Assembly: GCA_027067085.1 (NCBI GenBank)
Contig: JAMOMM010000274.1
Span: 1 to 10,881, forward strand
Length of the DNA stretch: 10,881 nucleotides
Origin: Hyphomicrobiales bacterium
GTDB taxonomy: Bacteria > Pseudomonadota > Alphaproteobacteria > Rhizobiales > Aestuariivirgaceae
Direction: 5' to 3'
Made by a program: the position numbers and the translations under genes. Positions 1-6,728 of this stretch are shown here, piece after piece. Below the pieces are notes generated by a model. It was not told the origin of the DNA and searched no databases. It saw only the letters and a program-made list of their open reading frames with translations. Position 1 is the first letter of the stretch. Each line of letters opens with the position of its first letter.

Positions 1-27
1 CGATGTTAAGTGGTTTATCCAACTCAC
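1..27 (-). CDS. Probable start of GTA/phage portal protein, partial
   Basis: Downstream of the large terminase stop on the minus strand, an AAGGAA ribosome binding site lies 7 nt before a GTG codon at 27-25. The nine codons up to the window edge are open and read (M)SWINHLTS. In gene transfer agent and tailed-phage head clusters the portal gene normally follows the large terminase, and portal proteins often begin with a short W/L-rich leader like this. The portal forms the ring through which the terminase pumps DNA into the capsid. Identity rests on position and start signals, because nine residues are too few to recognise a family. A different head gene is possible. Confidence 0.45.
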
Positions 28-58
28 AGTACGTTTCCTTTTTTAATAACTTTGTTGG

Positions 59-1405
59 TCACAAAAAGCTGATGCGTGGCTTTGAATTGCGCGGTTTCAA
101 TAACAATTCTGTTAAAGCCCATACCAACGCATCAACACGATCAGGACTCTTGCGGCCATGCTTTGTTGTTTGTTCGAAAGCACACATTTCATCTTCAAGT
201 GCTGGAAACGCACCAACATGGCAAACACGTCCTTGTTCATATAACGCTGCAACGGGTTCTGCGCGCAGGTGCTTGCCGCGTGTGGCGTGGACAGATTTTA
301 CAGGCACGCTGGCATCAACTTCGTTTAAAATTGTCGAGACCATTTCCCCACCTTGATTAACCTCAACCACCAACACATCAGCCTCACGCACCTCGTAAAG
401 AGCGATGGCTTTTTTTGCCCACGCTAGCGGTTTGGCTTTTTGGACGGTTGCATCATCAAGAACATATGCACGCCCATCTTTTGCCAGCCCGGCACAAACG
501 ATGCCACACGCATTAGATGCCTTTTTACTGGTGATCGGCGGATCAACGGCAACCACAATTCGCTCCAATACTGGAGGCTTTTTCACCCGTAACTTTTCGA
601 TAACATCACGCGAGAACAACGCCTCTGGGTTATCGGTTATCAACTCGCCATTGATTTCTTGGCGGCCCAGCCTCGTACCTGCATATTGCCGATCAATTTC
701 TTTTAAAAATGATGCGGCTAAAAACGCTTTGTTGTCATAGGTGCTGGCACGTGAAACTAGATTTTGTTTGTCCTCTAACAATTGTTTTAACAACGCAACG
801 GGTCGCGGTGTTGTTGTCACCAAAACACGCGGGTTTTCACCCATCCGCAAACCAAATTGAAGCATGTCCCACGTTTCATTTAAGTATCGCCATTTGGCTA
901 GCTCATCACACCAGGCCAGATCAAATTGCGGTCCGCGCAAACTGTCTGGTTCTTCAGCAGAAAACAGTTGAGCAATAGAGCCATTGGGCCAAACCAATTT
1001 GTTTTGCGATGATATAAATTTTGGCATCTGACTTTTTGGGTGCACCCCAAGTAAGCCAGAAACCCCTTCAACCATGACCGAGCGCACTTCTCCTAGTGTT
1101 GGGCCAATCAATGCAATTCGTTTTGCAGGCAAAGTTGCAACAGGCTCAAGCCCCAAAGCGTTATAACGAATCCATTCTGAACCAGCGCGGGTTTTTCCCG
1201 CTCCCCTGCCACCAAGCATAAGCCAAGTTTTCCAACTGGCATTGGTATCACACACCTCATTTGGCAACTGGTCAGGACGGGCCCAAAGGGGCCAATCGGC
1301 TAGTATTTTTGCAACTTCGCTGGGACTTAAATCATTTAGAATCTTGGCTATTGGAACCGCGCAATGCTTCAAGGCGTTTTGCAAGGTCAATGCGCTGTTG
1401 GGCAT
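59..1405 (-). CDS. terL: Large terminase, GTA-type DNA-packaging protein (gp2-like)
   Basis: This is the motor that cuts and pumps DNA into phage or GTA capsids. The 448-residue protein has an N-terminal ATPase and a C-terminal RNase H-like nuclease. Visible motifs are Walker A GGRGAGKT at residues 65-72, Walker B with acidic D167-E168 in AWCDE, and a coupling motif TTTP at 197-200. The nuclease acidic residues are D288 (VVAVDPP), E348 (VVEVNQ) and D422/D425 (PDRVDALVWA), so both activities look intact. The segment DWPLWARPDQLP ahead of Walker A and the overall length are typical of the alphaproteobacterial GTA packaging protein rather than of most free phage terminases. The ATG at 1405 is preceded by a full AGGAGGT, so the gene overlaps the end of the upstream small-terminase gene by 74 nt. 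Family assignment is by eye. A defective prophage is the main alternative. Confidence 0.92.
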   Translation of the reverse strand: MPNSALTLQNALKHCAVPIAKILNDLSPSEVAKILADWPLWARPDQLPNEVCDTNASWKTWLMLGGRGAGKTRAGSEWIRYNALGLEPVATLPAKRIALIGPTLGEVRSVMVEGVSGLLGVHPKSQMPKFISSQNKLVWPNGSIAQLFSAEEPDSLRGPQFDLAWCDELAKWRYLNETWDMLQFGLRMGENPRVLVTTTPRPVALLKQLLEDKQNLVSRASTYDNKAFLAASFLKEIDRQYAGTRLGRQEINGELITDNPEALFSRDVIEKLRVKKPPVLERIVVAVDPPITSKKASNACGIVCAGLAKDGRAYVLDDATVQKAKPLAWAKKAIALYEVREADVLVVEVNQGGEMVSTILNEVDASVPVKSVHATRGKHLRAEPVAALYEQGRVCHVGAFPALEDEMCAFEQTTKHGRKSPDRVDALVWALTELLLKPRNSKPRISFL

Positions 1406-1862
1406 TAAAAGCGACCTCCTCGTCTCTGTTCAATGATGTGGTCGAATTGTCCGTAAGGTTGTTTAGGTCTTCAACTATTTTTAACAAAGTGCGTAATGTA
1501 CGCGCGTCTCTATCGCGATCACCCGATGTGTTTTGATCGCCTTGGGCTTGTAATGACTTTTCAAGCGCGCTGATATGTTGGCTCGCGATGGTTTGCATTC
1601 GCTTGATAAGCGATTTCTTTTTGCTCGCTTTAACTGGCCGTTTTTTCCAACCTTGTTGTTTAACCAATTTTGTAAGCATATAGTTTGACAACTCAAACCG
1701 CTGGCAAACTTTCACCAGCGGGATAGTTTCGTCTTCGTACAAGCTATGCAGTTTACGAATTTGGACCGCATTAAGCTCTGCCAAATTTTTCAGCAATTTA
1801 TTTCTTTCAAATATGAGTGGAACTCGCTGAAACGAACAAAGCTTTGTTGGTCGTCTATGCAT
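1332..1862 (-). CDS. Small terminase-like protein (GTA gp1-like)
   Basis: The 176-residue reading from ATG 1862 has an N-terminal helix-turn-helix-like segment at about 33-74 (AVQIRKLHSLYE ... QQGW). A Lys/Gln-rich probable coiled coil follows at about 84-108. Next comes a C-terminal part with DARTLRTLLKIVEDL at about 119-133 and a final helix RIDLAKRLEALR. This order matches GTA g1 proteins, which act as small terminase subunits that bind DNA and recruit the large terminase. The gene directly precedes and overlaps terL, as g1 precedes g2. The start is uncertain: there is no good ribosome binding site before ATG 1862, a TTG lies at 1883, and another TTG lies near residue 22. In the homologues I know, the HTH lies close to the N terminus, so the true protein may be about 150 residues. 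Sequence conservation in this family is weak, and the call leans on position plus the C-terminal motif. Confidence 0.75.
   Translation of the reverse strand: MHRRPTKLCSFQRVPLIFERNKLLKNLAELNAVQIRKLHSLYEDETIPLVKVCQRFELSNYMLTKLVKQQGWKKRPVKASKKKSLIKRMQTIASQHISALEKSLQAQGDQNTSGDRDRDARTLRTLLKIVEDLNNLTDNSTTSLNRDEEVAFNAQQRIDLAKRLEALRGSNSQDSK
1414..1420 (-). promoter_or_regulatory. Perfect Shine-Dalgarno AGGAGGT deciding the terL start
   Basis: AGGAGGT ends 8 nt before the ATG at 1405. It lies inside the coding sequence of the upstream small-terminase gene. It is the strongest ribosome binding site I found in the window and argues that the large terminase really starts at 1405, giving a 74-nt out-of-frame overlap. 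Confidence 0.85.
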
Positions 1863-2013
1863 GCTGTAAGTTAATCGAGCCAAGTAAGTTCAATCAATCA
1901 CCACACACACCAAACGGGTGGCCATTAGGTTTAAGCCGTTAAGCCTTACAACCAACCAAACGCCCGCGGTTTTTGCCGCCTCAATCTGTTGTCTATTTCT
2001 GGAGTATGAAAGA

Positions 2014-2042
2014 ACAATACATGAACATCATGTCGATGTCAA
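2014..2042 (-). promoter_or_regulatory. Strong sigma-70-type promoter upstream of the GTA genes
   Basis: On the minus strand there is a consensus -35 TTGACA (2037-2042), a 17-nt spacer, and TATTGT (2014-2019) as -10. Transcription would start near 2007, about 145 nt before ATG 1862. It lies just past the end of ycgN, giving the terminase genes their own promoter. The leader holds a small GC hairpin (GCGG-caaaa-CCGC) and two GGCTTAA copies, whose role is unknown. It could also serve a small RNA. Confidence 0.6.
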
Positions 2043-2098
2043 GGATTATTTTCCTATTTAGGTTTGTATTCCTTAGAGAATGAGGCGTTCATTACGCA

Positions 2099-2563
2099 TC
2101 AATCAGATTGTTTTGCCTCATCTGGCCAATCGCACAGATAGTCGCCAAGAGTTTCAGGGTCGACATCGGCTTCGCTAATTGTTGCCAGTTTAATTGAAAT
2201 GCCTGCCTCATGCACGCTTTGGCTTGAGCCTGAAACAAGTGGGTGCCAATCGGGCAATGGCTTACCTTCCATGCGCAATTTGTAAGCGCAGGTGTCTGGC
2301 AACCATGTTAATTTGCGAACATGTTCGGGGTCTAAGTCCAAGCAATCGGGTACTTTTTTGAACCTATTGTCATAGTCTTTGCAGCGGCAAGTGGCACTAT
2401 CGAACAAATGACAAGCAACCGAGGTGTCATAAATTGCGCCAGTGTCTTCATCTTCTAGTTTGACAAGACAACAACGCCCGCAGCCATCACATAACTTTTC
2501 CCACTCGATAGATGTCAGCTCTTCTAGGGTCTTTGTTTGCCAAAACTTCTCGTCGGGTTTCAT
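2099..2563 (-). CDS. ycgN: YcgN family cysteine-cluster protein (UPF0260)
   Basis: The 154-residue protein carries the CDGCGRCC cluster (C25, C28, C31, C32) followed by further spaced cysteines at about 51, 59, 61, 74, 92 and 144. That is the layout of the CxxCxxCC zinc/iron-chelating domain (PF03692) in YcgN. The N terminus KFWQTKTLEELTSIEWEKLC and the ending GDYLCDWPDEA are also family hallmarks. The protein is presumed cytosolic and metal-binding, and no biochemical role is firmly established. I chose ATG 2563 because family members begin a few residues before the FWQTKTLEE segment. GTG 2611 and ATG 2608 would add 15-16 atypical residues. Ribosome binding sites are weak for all three. It is divergent from the penicillin-binding protein gene. 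Confidence 0.93.
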   Translation of the reverse strand: MKPDEKFWQTKTLEELTSIEWEKLCDGCGRCCLVKLEDEDTGAIYDTSVACHLFDSATCRCKDYDNRFKKVPDCLDLDPEHVRKLTWLPDTCAYKLRMEGKPLPDWHPLVSGSSQSVHEAGISIKLATISEADVDPETLGDYLCDWPDEAKQSD

Positions 2564-2650
2564 TTTGTTGCCGCTTTTATGACTTGTAAAGGTGAGAACG
2601 AAACTCATCACTAAACCATTTATTGGGGCTAATCACCAAACTTTTGCTAC

Positions 2651-2679
2651 AAATCATTAGGCGGTTGTAGATTAGTCAA
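2651..2679 (-). promoter_or_regulatory. Candidate ycgN promoter with overlapping dyad
   Basis: The minus strand shows TTGACT at 2674-2679, a 17-nt spacer, and a weak -10 TGATTT at 2651-2656. A perfect inverted repeat CTACAA-N12-TTGTAG (2647-2652 and 2665-2670) covers the spacer and -10, so it could be an operator. The -10 match is poor, hence the low confidence. Confidence 0.4.
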
Positions 2680-2778
2680 CTTTTAAGTGATAAAACGGCG
2701 CAAAGATAACTTCAAAGTTTAAGTAGCAATTTGCAAATCAGGGATGGGCAGTGCCTTTTTAGCCATATTCACGCCATG

Positions 2779-2807
2779 TTGAACATGATTTATAATTGCA
2801 CCATATA
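2779..2807 (+). promoter_or_regulatory. Candidate promoter of the PBP operon
   Basis: TTGAAC (2779-2784) is followed after 17 nt by CATATA (2802-2807), within an AT-rich stretch that ends 43 nt before the GTG start of the penicillin-binding protein gene. A competing reading is TTCACG (2768-2773) with TATAAT (2791-2796), also 17 nt apart. One of the two probably drives the three-gene operon. Confidence 0.35.
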
Positions 2808-2850
2808 AAATCTGTATACCTACATAATTTAACAAGAGACAATCAACTGC

Positions 2851-5133
2851 GTGTCAAACAAAAACCAAATAAATAAAGTCTACAGGTTTTTCATGACGCT
2901 GGATTCCTTTGTGAGTTCAGGGGTCTTTGAACTGTTTGACGGTATCCGCCGTGGTTGGGGCTGGTATTCCTCTTGGCTGGTACGTTTCAGGTTAAGCGGT
3001 TTGAAACGGCTATTTGTTGATTTGATCGATGATTTTGCCACGTTCGGTATGGTTTTCATGTTTGGCCTTTTGGTTTTTGCCTTGCCGCCATTTAGTGGCG
3101 AAGGCGACATCTGGAACCAACGGCGCGAGTTTGCTATTACCTTTACCGATGTAAATGGTGAAATTATTGGCCGACGCGGTGTGCGCCAAGATGATGCGAT
3201 CCCGCTTGAAGAAATTCCACAATATGTAATCAAGGCCGCTCTTGCGACCGAAGACTCGCGATTTTATCAGCATTTTGGTGTCGATTTTCAAGGTACAATG
3301 CGCGCCATGATTGCCAATGCGAAAGCCCAAGGTGTGGTGCAAGGCGGCTCAACCATTACCCAACAATTGGCCAAAAATCTTTTCCTAAGCCCCGAGCGCT
3401 CACTGCGCCGTAAAGTCCATGAGGCATTTTTAGCACTGTGGATTGAAACCCATTTGACTAAGAATGAAATTCTTAAACTCTATCTTGATCGTGCCTATAT
3501 GGGCGGTGGCAATTATGGTGTTGAGGCTTCGGCTCAATTTTACTTTGGCAAATCCATTCGTGATGTGAACTTGCAAGAAGCAGCCATGTTGGCTGGCCTG
3601 TTTAAGGCACCGTCAAAATATGCCCCTCATATTCATCGTGAAGCATCGTTAGCTCGATCCAATGTGGTGCTTTATCGGATGCTAGATGTTGGGTATATTT
3701 CACAAGGTGAGCTGTTTGAAGCTAAACGCAACCCACCCAAAGTTGTGGACCAATCTGACTATTACAGCCCCGATTATTTCTTAGACTGGGCTTATAATGA
3801 AACGTTGGCTTTGATCGAAAAACAAAACCTTGATGGTGATTTTGTTCTTGAAGTTAAAACCACTGTCGATATTGACCTGCAAAAATCAGCGCAAAAATCT
3901 TTAAATGCGGTACTGGATGAAAACAAGGTAGCCCGCCGAGTTGGCCAAGCAGCGCTTGTGACCATGACCCCAACTGGGGCCGTAAAAGTTATTGTGGGCG
4001 GTCGAGATTATGAAAAAAGCCAATTCAATCGCGCCACCGATGCTTTGCGCCAGCCAGGTTCTTCTTTCAAACCGTTTGTGTATCTTGCTGCTTTGCGCGC
4101 TGGTTACACACCCAGCACCATTGTTTATGACAAGCCAGTGACCATCGGGTCTTGGACGCCAAGAAACTATTCACATCGTTTTCGTGGCCGCACCACTCTG
4201 GTCAACGCTTTAGCGCGATCATATAACACCGTGCCTATCCACCTTATGCTTGCTATCGGTCGTAAAGCCATTATCGAAACCACAAAGATGGCGGGCGTTC
4301 AATCTGAAATTAAAGCCGTTCCTTCATTGCCACTTGGTACCAATGAAGTGACCGTAATGGATATAACAACGGGATATGCAACCTTTGCCAATGGCGGCAA
4401 ACAGGTGAAACCTTATGGTGTGCTCGAAATTAGACGCCCCAATGGCGACCTTTTATATTCTCACGAAAAAAATGCCCCGCCGCTAAAACAAGTTTTCGCC
4501 GCAGAAAAAATTGCTGATCTAAACTTTATGCTCAATCGGGTGGTTGAAGCGGGTACGGGCAAACGGTCTTTGTTGGGCTTTACACCGCAAGCTGGTAAAA
4601 CAGGCACAACCCAAAGCTATCGTGATGCGTGGTTTGTTGGCTATACCGCTCACTATGTAACAGGTGTTTGGTTTGGCAATGACAATTACTCTGAAATGAA
4701 CAGGGTAACGGGTGGTTCTTTACCCGCAATGACATGGAAACGTGTCATGCTTGAAGCTCATAAAACGACGGTCGCACAGGGCCTGCCCGGTGTGCCATTG
4801 AATGGTAACTATGCCAAATATGCAGCAAAGAATCGCGGGGTTACGGAAATTCCACAAATTCCAACGGGTGGCCCAACTGCATTCAGACCATCCAATACCG
4901 GCGATGGGACTGGTGATGTTGTGATTTTCCAACCACAGCAAAAACGCCAACGCTCAGGCCCTGTTGTTTCTGTGTTGCAAAACATGTTTAGTCTGTTTGA
5001 TAAAAACCCTAGGACTAGAACTCGTGTGCGTTCAAGAACAACGTTTACCCCTCAATCTACCCGTGTTTCGAAAAGACGCAAGCGTGCTGCTCGAAATGCA
5101 AAACGTATGCGCCGTATGATGGAGACACGTTAA
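2851..5133 (+). CDS. Class A penicillin-binding protein (transglycosylase/transpeptidase)
   Basis: This bifunctional peptidoglycan synthase polymerises lipid II and crosslinks the strands in the periplasm. The 760-residue protein starts with a cytoplasmic basic region and one membrane segment at about 62-79. The GT51 domain shows EDSRFYQHFGVD with catalytic E134, GGSTITQQLAKN at about 165-176, the RKxxE box, and KNEILKLYLDRAYMGGGNYG. The transpeptidase domain shows SSFK with nucleophile S404, SYN at 457-459 and KTGTT at 583-587. All catalytic motifs are present. The last 45 or so residues are strikingly Arg/Lys-rich and low complexity. GTG 2851 is the listed start, with only a distant AAGAGA upstream. 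ATG 2893, which has AGG 6 nt before it, is a credible alternative that loses 14 residues. It is first in an operon with the DUF1214 and DUF1254 genes (23-nt gap). Rhizobiales carry several class A PBPs, and I cannot tell which paralogue this is. Confidence 0.95.
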   Translation: MSNKNQINKVYRFFMTLDSFVSSGVFELFDGIRRGWGWYSSWLVRFRLSGLKRLFVDLIDDFATFGMVFMFGLLVFALPPFSGEGDIWNQRREFAITFTDVNGEIIGRRGVRQDDAIPLEEIPQYVIKAALATEDSRFYQHFGVDFQGTMRAMIANAKAQGVVQGGSTITQQLAKNLFLSPERSLRRKVHEAFLALWIETHLTKNEILKLYLDRAYMGGGNYGVEASAQFYFGKSIRDVNLQEAAMLAGLFKAPSKYAPHIHREASLARSNVVLYRMLDVGYISQGELFEAKRNPPKVVDQSDYYSPDYFLDWAYNETLALIEKQNLDGDFVLEVKTTVDIDLQKSAQKSLNAVLDENKVARRVGQAALVTMTPTGAVKVIVGGRDYEKSQFNRATDALRQPGSSFKPFVYLAALRAGYTPSTIVYDKPVTIGSWTPRNYSHRFRGRTTLVNALARSYNTVPIHLMLAIGRKAIIETTKMAGVQSEIKAVPSLPLGTNEVTVMDITTGYATFANGGKQVKPYGVLEIRRPNGDLLYSHEKNAPPLKQVFAAEKIADLNFMLNRVVEAGTGKRSLLGFTPQAGKTGTTQSYRDAWFVGYTAHYVTGVWFGNDNYSEMNRVTGGSLPAMTWKRVMLEAHKTTVAQGLPGVPLNGNYAKYAAKNRGVTEIPQIPTGGPTAFRPSNTGDGTGDVVIFQPQQKRQRSGPVVSVLQNMFSLFDKNPRTRTRVRSRTTFTPQSTRVSKRRKRAARNAKRMRRMMETR

Positions 5134-5156
5134 GTGCATAATTTGAGGACTATATT

Positions 5157-5732
5157 GTGAACGGGTTGGTAAAATTTGCCATTGCCAGCATTGGTGGCAT
5201 TGCGATTGGGCTGATTAGCGCACAAAAAATCATTGGTGGCTATGAAGGTCTCTTTAACAAGACCCAAGGACCATGGGTAAGTTGGCCAACCGCTGGTACA
5301 CGGTCATCTAACCCCTATGTTCGGGCGCACTTTCTAACAGCGAACCGTTTGCCGATCAGTCAATTTGAGGTCAATGAACTCGAAGCAAGAAATGATAGCA
5401 ACGGCAAAACACTTGATAGTGATTGCACGTATGAAATTTCTGGCCCCGCCCAAAAAACGAGATGGTGGAGTTTATATACGTATTCAAGCGATGGTTCAGC
5501 TTCAACACAAAACATTCAACCCGCTGGTATTGGTTCACATAACATATTAGCCAAACCCGATGGTAGTTTTGTTGTCAAACTTTCCCAGCAACCCCAAACA
5601 GGAAACTGGATTACACCAACAAAAGGTGATGATCTTGTATTGGTGTTGCGCCACTACAACCCTGCCCAATCAATTACCAACCAGTTTAACTTTAAAGGAT
5701 TGCCGATGATAATCCGTAAGGATTGCCAATGA
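5157..5732 (+). CDS. DUF1214 domain protein, membrane-anchored
   Basis: The 191-residue protein has an N-terminal hydrophobic anchor or signal at about 5-22. GPWVSWPTAGTRSSNPYVRAHFL follows at about 39-60, WWSLYTY at about 103-109, and the terminal LVLVLRHYNPAQ pattern. These are features of the DUF1214 family, so the bulk should be periplasmic. GTG 5157 is well supported by GAGGA 7 nt upstream, and the gene lies 23 nt after the penicillin-binding protein stop. Its stop overlaps the next start as ATGA, so translation is probably coupled. In large proteins DUF1254 and DUF1214 occur fused. Here they are two short proteins in reversed order, as I recall from other Rhizobiales. The molecular function is unknown. 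Location next to a PBP suggests, but does not show, an envelope role. Confidence 0.85.
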   Translation: MNGLVKFAIASIGGIAIGLISAQKIIGGYEGLFNKTQGPWVSWPTAGTRSSNPYVRAHFLTANRLPISQFEVNELEARNDSNGKTLDSDCTYEISGPAQKTRWWSLYTYSSDGSASTQNIQPAGIGSHNILAKPDGSFVVKLSQQPQTGNWITPTKGDDLVLVLRHYNPAQSITNQFNFKGLPMIIRKDCQ

Positions 5733-6280
5733 GTGGGAAGTTCTTTTGGTTCATGACAATGATGATTTTCGCGCTAATTGGTCATTTAGCTTACACATTG
5801 TTTGCGCCGCGCTATCAAGTGCAGAAAACCTTTGAAAGCGCGTTTGGGCAAAACCCCAAATCAAGCTTTGTTGTTTTAAGTTCAGAGCAAAGCAAAGCGC
5901 TGTTTCCAAGTGAGGATCCAAATTTGGTTTTGGCCGTTTGTCCTTATGATGTTGGACAAGGCCAACTTAAAATCTCTATCTCTTCTGTTAGCGATTATTG
6001 GTCGTTGAGCATTTATACAAATACAGGTCAAAGCTTTTATACAATCAATGATCGGCAAGCCAAGTTTTCTAATTTGAGTATTTTACTGCGCCCTATCAGA
6101 GAAAAACCTGCCGATGAAACAAGTGAGCGTGAAACGGCTCTAAAATTAGAGCAAGCAATTATCAATTCGCCAGTCAATAAAGGTTGGGTGGTATTGCGCT
6201 TGCGGGCAATCAATCCGCTATCCGTTCACAATACTGAAAAAGCCGCAGCTCGGTTTACGTGCAAAACCCAAACACAGTAA
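5729..6280 (+). CDS. DUF1254 domain protein, membrane-anchored
   Basis: The 183-residue protein begins with a clear membrane segment at about 4-24 and continues with a soluble part that should lie in the periplasm. The stretch AVCPYDVGQGQLKISISSVS, then DYWSLSIYTNTGQSFYTINDR, matches the short Rhizobiales DUF1254 proteins, as does the ending with a final Cys in ARFTC. ATG 5729 overlaps the preceding stop codon (ATGA) and has AAGGA 6 nt upstream. A TTG at 5723 is possible but unlikely. It is the last gene of the PBP operon, and a hairpin follows 35 nt after the stop. No enzymatic motif is visible, and the function is unknown. It probably partners the DUF1214 protein. Confidence 0.82.
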   Translation: MSGKFFWFMTMMIFALIGHLAYTLFAPRYQVQKTFESAFGQNPKSSFVVLSSEQSKALFPSEDPNLVLAVCPYDVGQGQLKISISSVSDYWSLSIYTNTGQSFYTINDRQAKFSNLSILLRPIREKPADETSERETALKLEQAIINSPVNKGWVVLRLRAINPLSVHNTEKAAARFTCKTQTQ

Positions 6281-6315
6281 CACCTGATGTCGGTCGGTTT
6301 GCGCGCTTGATCTTA

Positions 6316-6336
6316 GGATTCATAGAATCCATTTTT
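6316..6336 (+). terminator. Short hairpin with T-run after the PBP operon
   Basis: GGATTC-ATA-GAATCC forms a perfect 6-bp stem followed by ATTTTT. It lies 35 nt past the DUF1254 stop and just before the end of the convergent small gene. The stem is short and AT-balanced, so termination may be weak. Both arms contain a GANTC site, the CcrM methylation target in alphaproteobacteria, which is an automatic result of this stem sequence. Confidence 0.5.
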
Positions 6337-6341
6337 GGCAC

Positions 6342-6548
6342 TCAAGTGTCTTTTGTTTTTCCAGCTTGTTTTCGCAAGGCGTGTAAAGCAGTTGCGTGCT
6401 GAGAAAGTGTGCGCTTGTGACGTTCGATTCGAACGCCAGGAAAAATGATGACGTTACATTCTCGCGTTGGCGTCGTTTTTTGGCTGATTGGGTGGACGTA
6501 ATCAGCTTCATCTGCCCGCTTAGTTGGAAATTTAATTATCTTGCTCAT
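6342..6548 (-). CDS. Small conserved-type protein with two 'FP' motifs
   Basis: The 68-residue basic protein has a twice-repeated motif, IIKFP at 4-8 and VIIFPGVRIERH at 33-44. A charged linker separates the copies and a Lys/Arg/His-rich helix follows. I recall short Rhizobiales proteins with FPGVRxER motifs, but no function for them. No signal peptide or membrane segment is visible, so it is probably cytosolic. ATG 6548 has AAGGGCC and AAGGCC runs just upstream. The gene follows DUF1491 on the same strand after 180 nt and has its own CtrA-type box 49 nt upstream, so it is likely transcribed separately. ORFs on the opposite strand across it lack such motifs. The moderate confidence reflects its small size. 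Confidence 0.7.
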   Translation of the reverse strand: MSKIIKFPTKRADEADYVHPISQKTTPTRECNVIIFPGVRIERHKRTLSQHATALHALRKQAGKTKDT

Positions 6549-6596
6549 GGCCTTGGCCCTTACAAATACTACATCACTTACGATTAAACGACCATG

Positions 6597-6615
6597 ATGG
6601 TTAATATTTAACTAA
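6597..6615 (-). promoter_or_regulatory. CtrA-type binding site before the small FP-motif gene
   Basis: Read on the minus strand the site is TTAGTTAAATATTAACCAT. It fits the CtrA full site TTAA-N7-TTAAC with one mismatch (TTAG) and ends in the CtrA octamer TTAACCAT used in Caulobacter and Sinorhizobium. It lies 49-67 nt upstream of ATG 6548, a usual place for CtrA control. CtrA is the cell-cycle response regulator of alphaproteobacteria. AT-rich DNA can give such matches by chance. Confidence 0.5.
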
Positions 6616-6728
6616 CATAACCATACACAAAACCTATCTGACGGTTTTGAGTTCTTTCCAAGGCCTTAACGTGAAAACATTTGACTGGTTGAGTGCGCGC
6701 GTTATTTCAAGCGTTTTATTCAGATGCT

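Noticed and set aside
1481..1696. 71-residue open frame inside the small terminase gene, same strand, other frame
   Set aside because: There is no start signal and no recognisable pattern. The frame with the HTH and the DARTLRTL motif is the real one.
1951..1985. GCGG-caaaa-CCGC hairpin in the GTA leader as a terminator
   Set aside because: No T-run follows it on the minus strand, so it is described only as leader structure.
6421..6436. GTTCGATTCGAAC, which looks like a tRNA T-loop or a LexA-like dyad
   Set aside because: It lies inside the small FP-motif gene (codons for VRIERH). No cloverleaf can be drawn around it and it does not have the GTTC-N7-GTTC spacing.
6681..6709. TTGACT-N17-ATTTCA on the plus strand
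   Set aside because: The -10 is poor and no plus-strand gene follows it.
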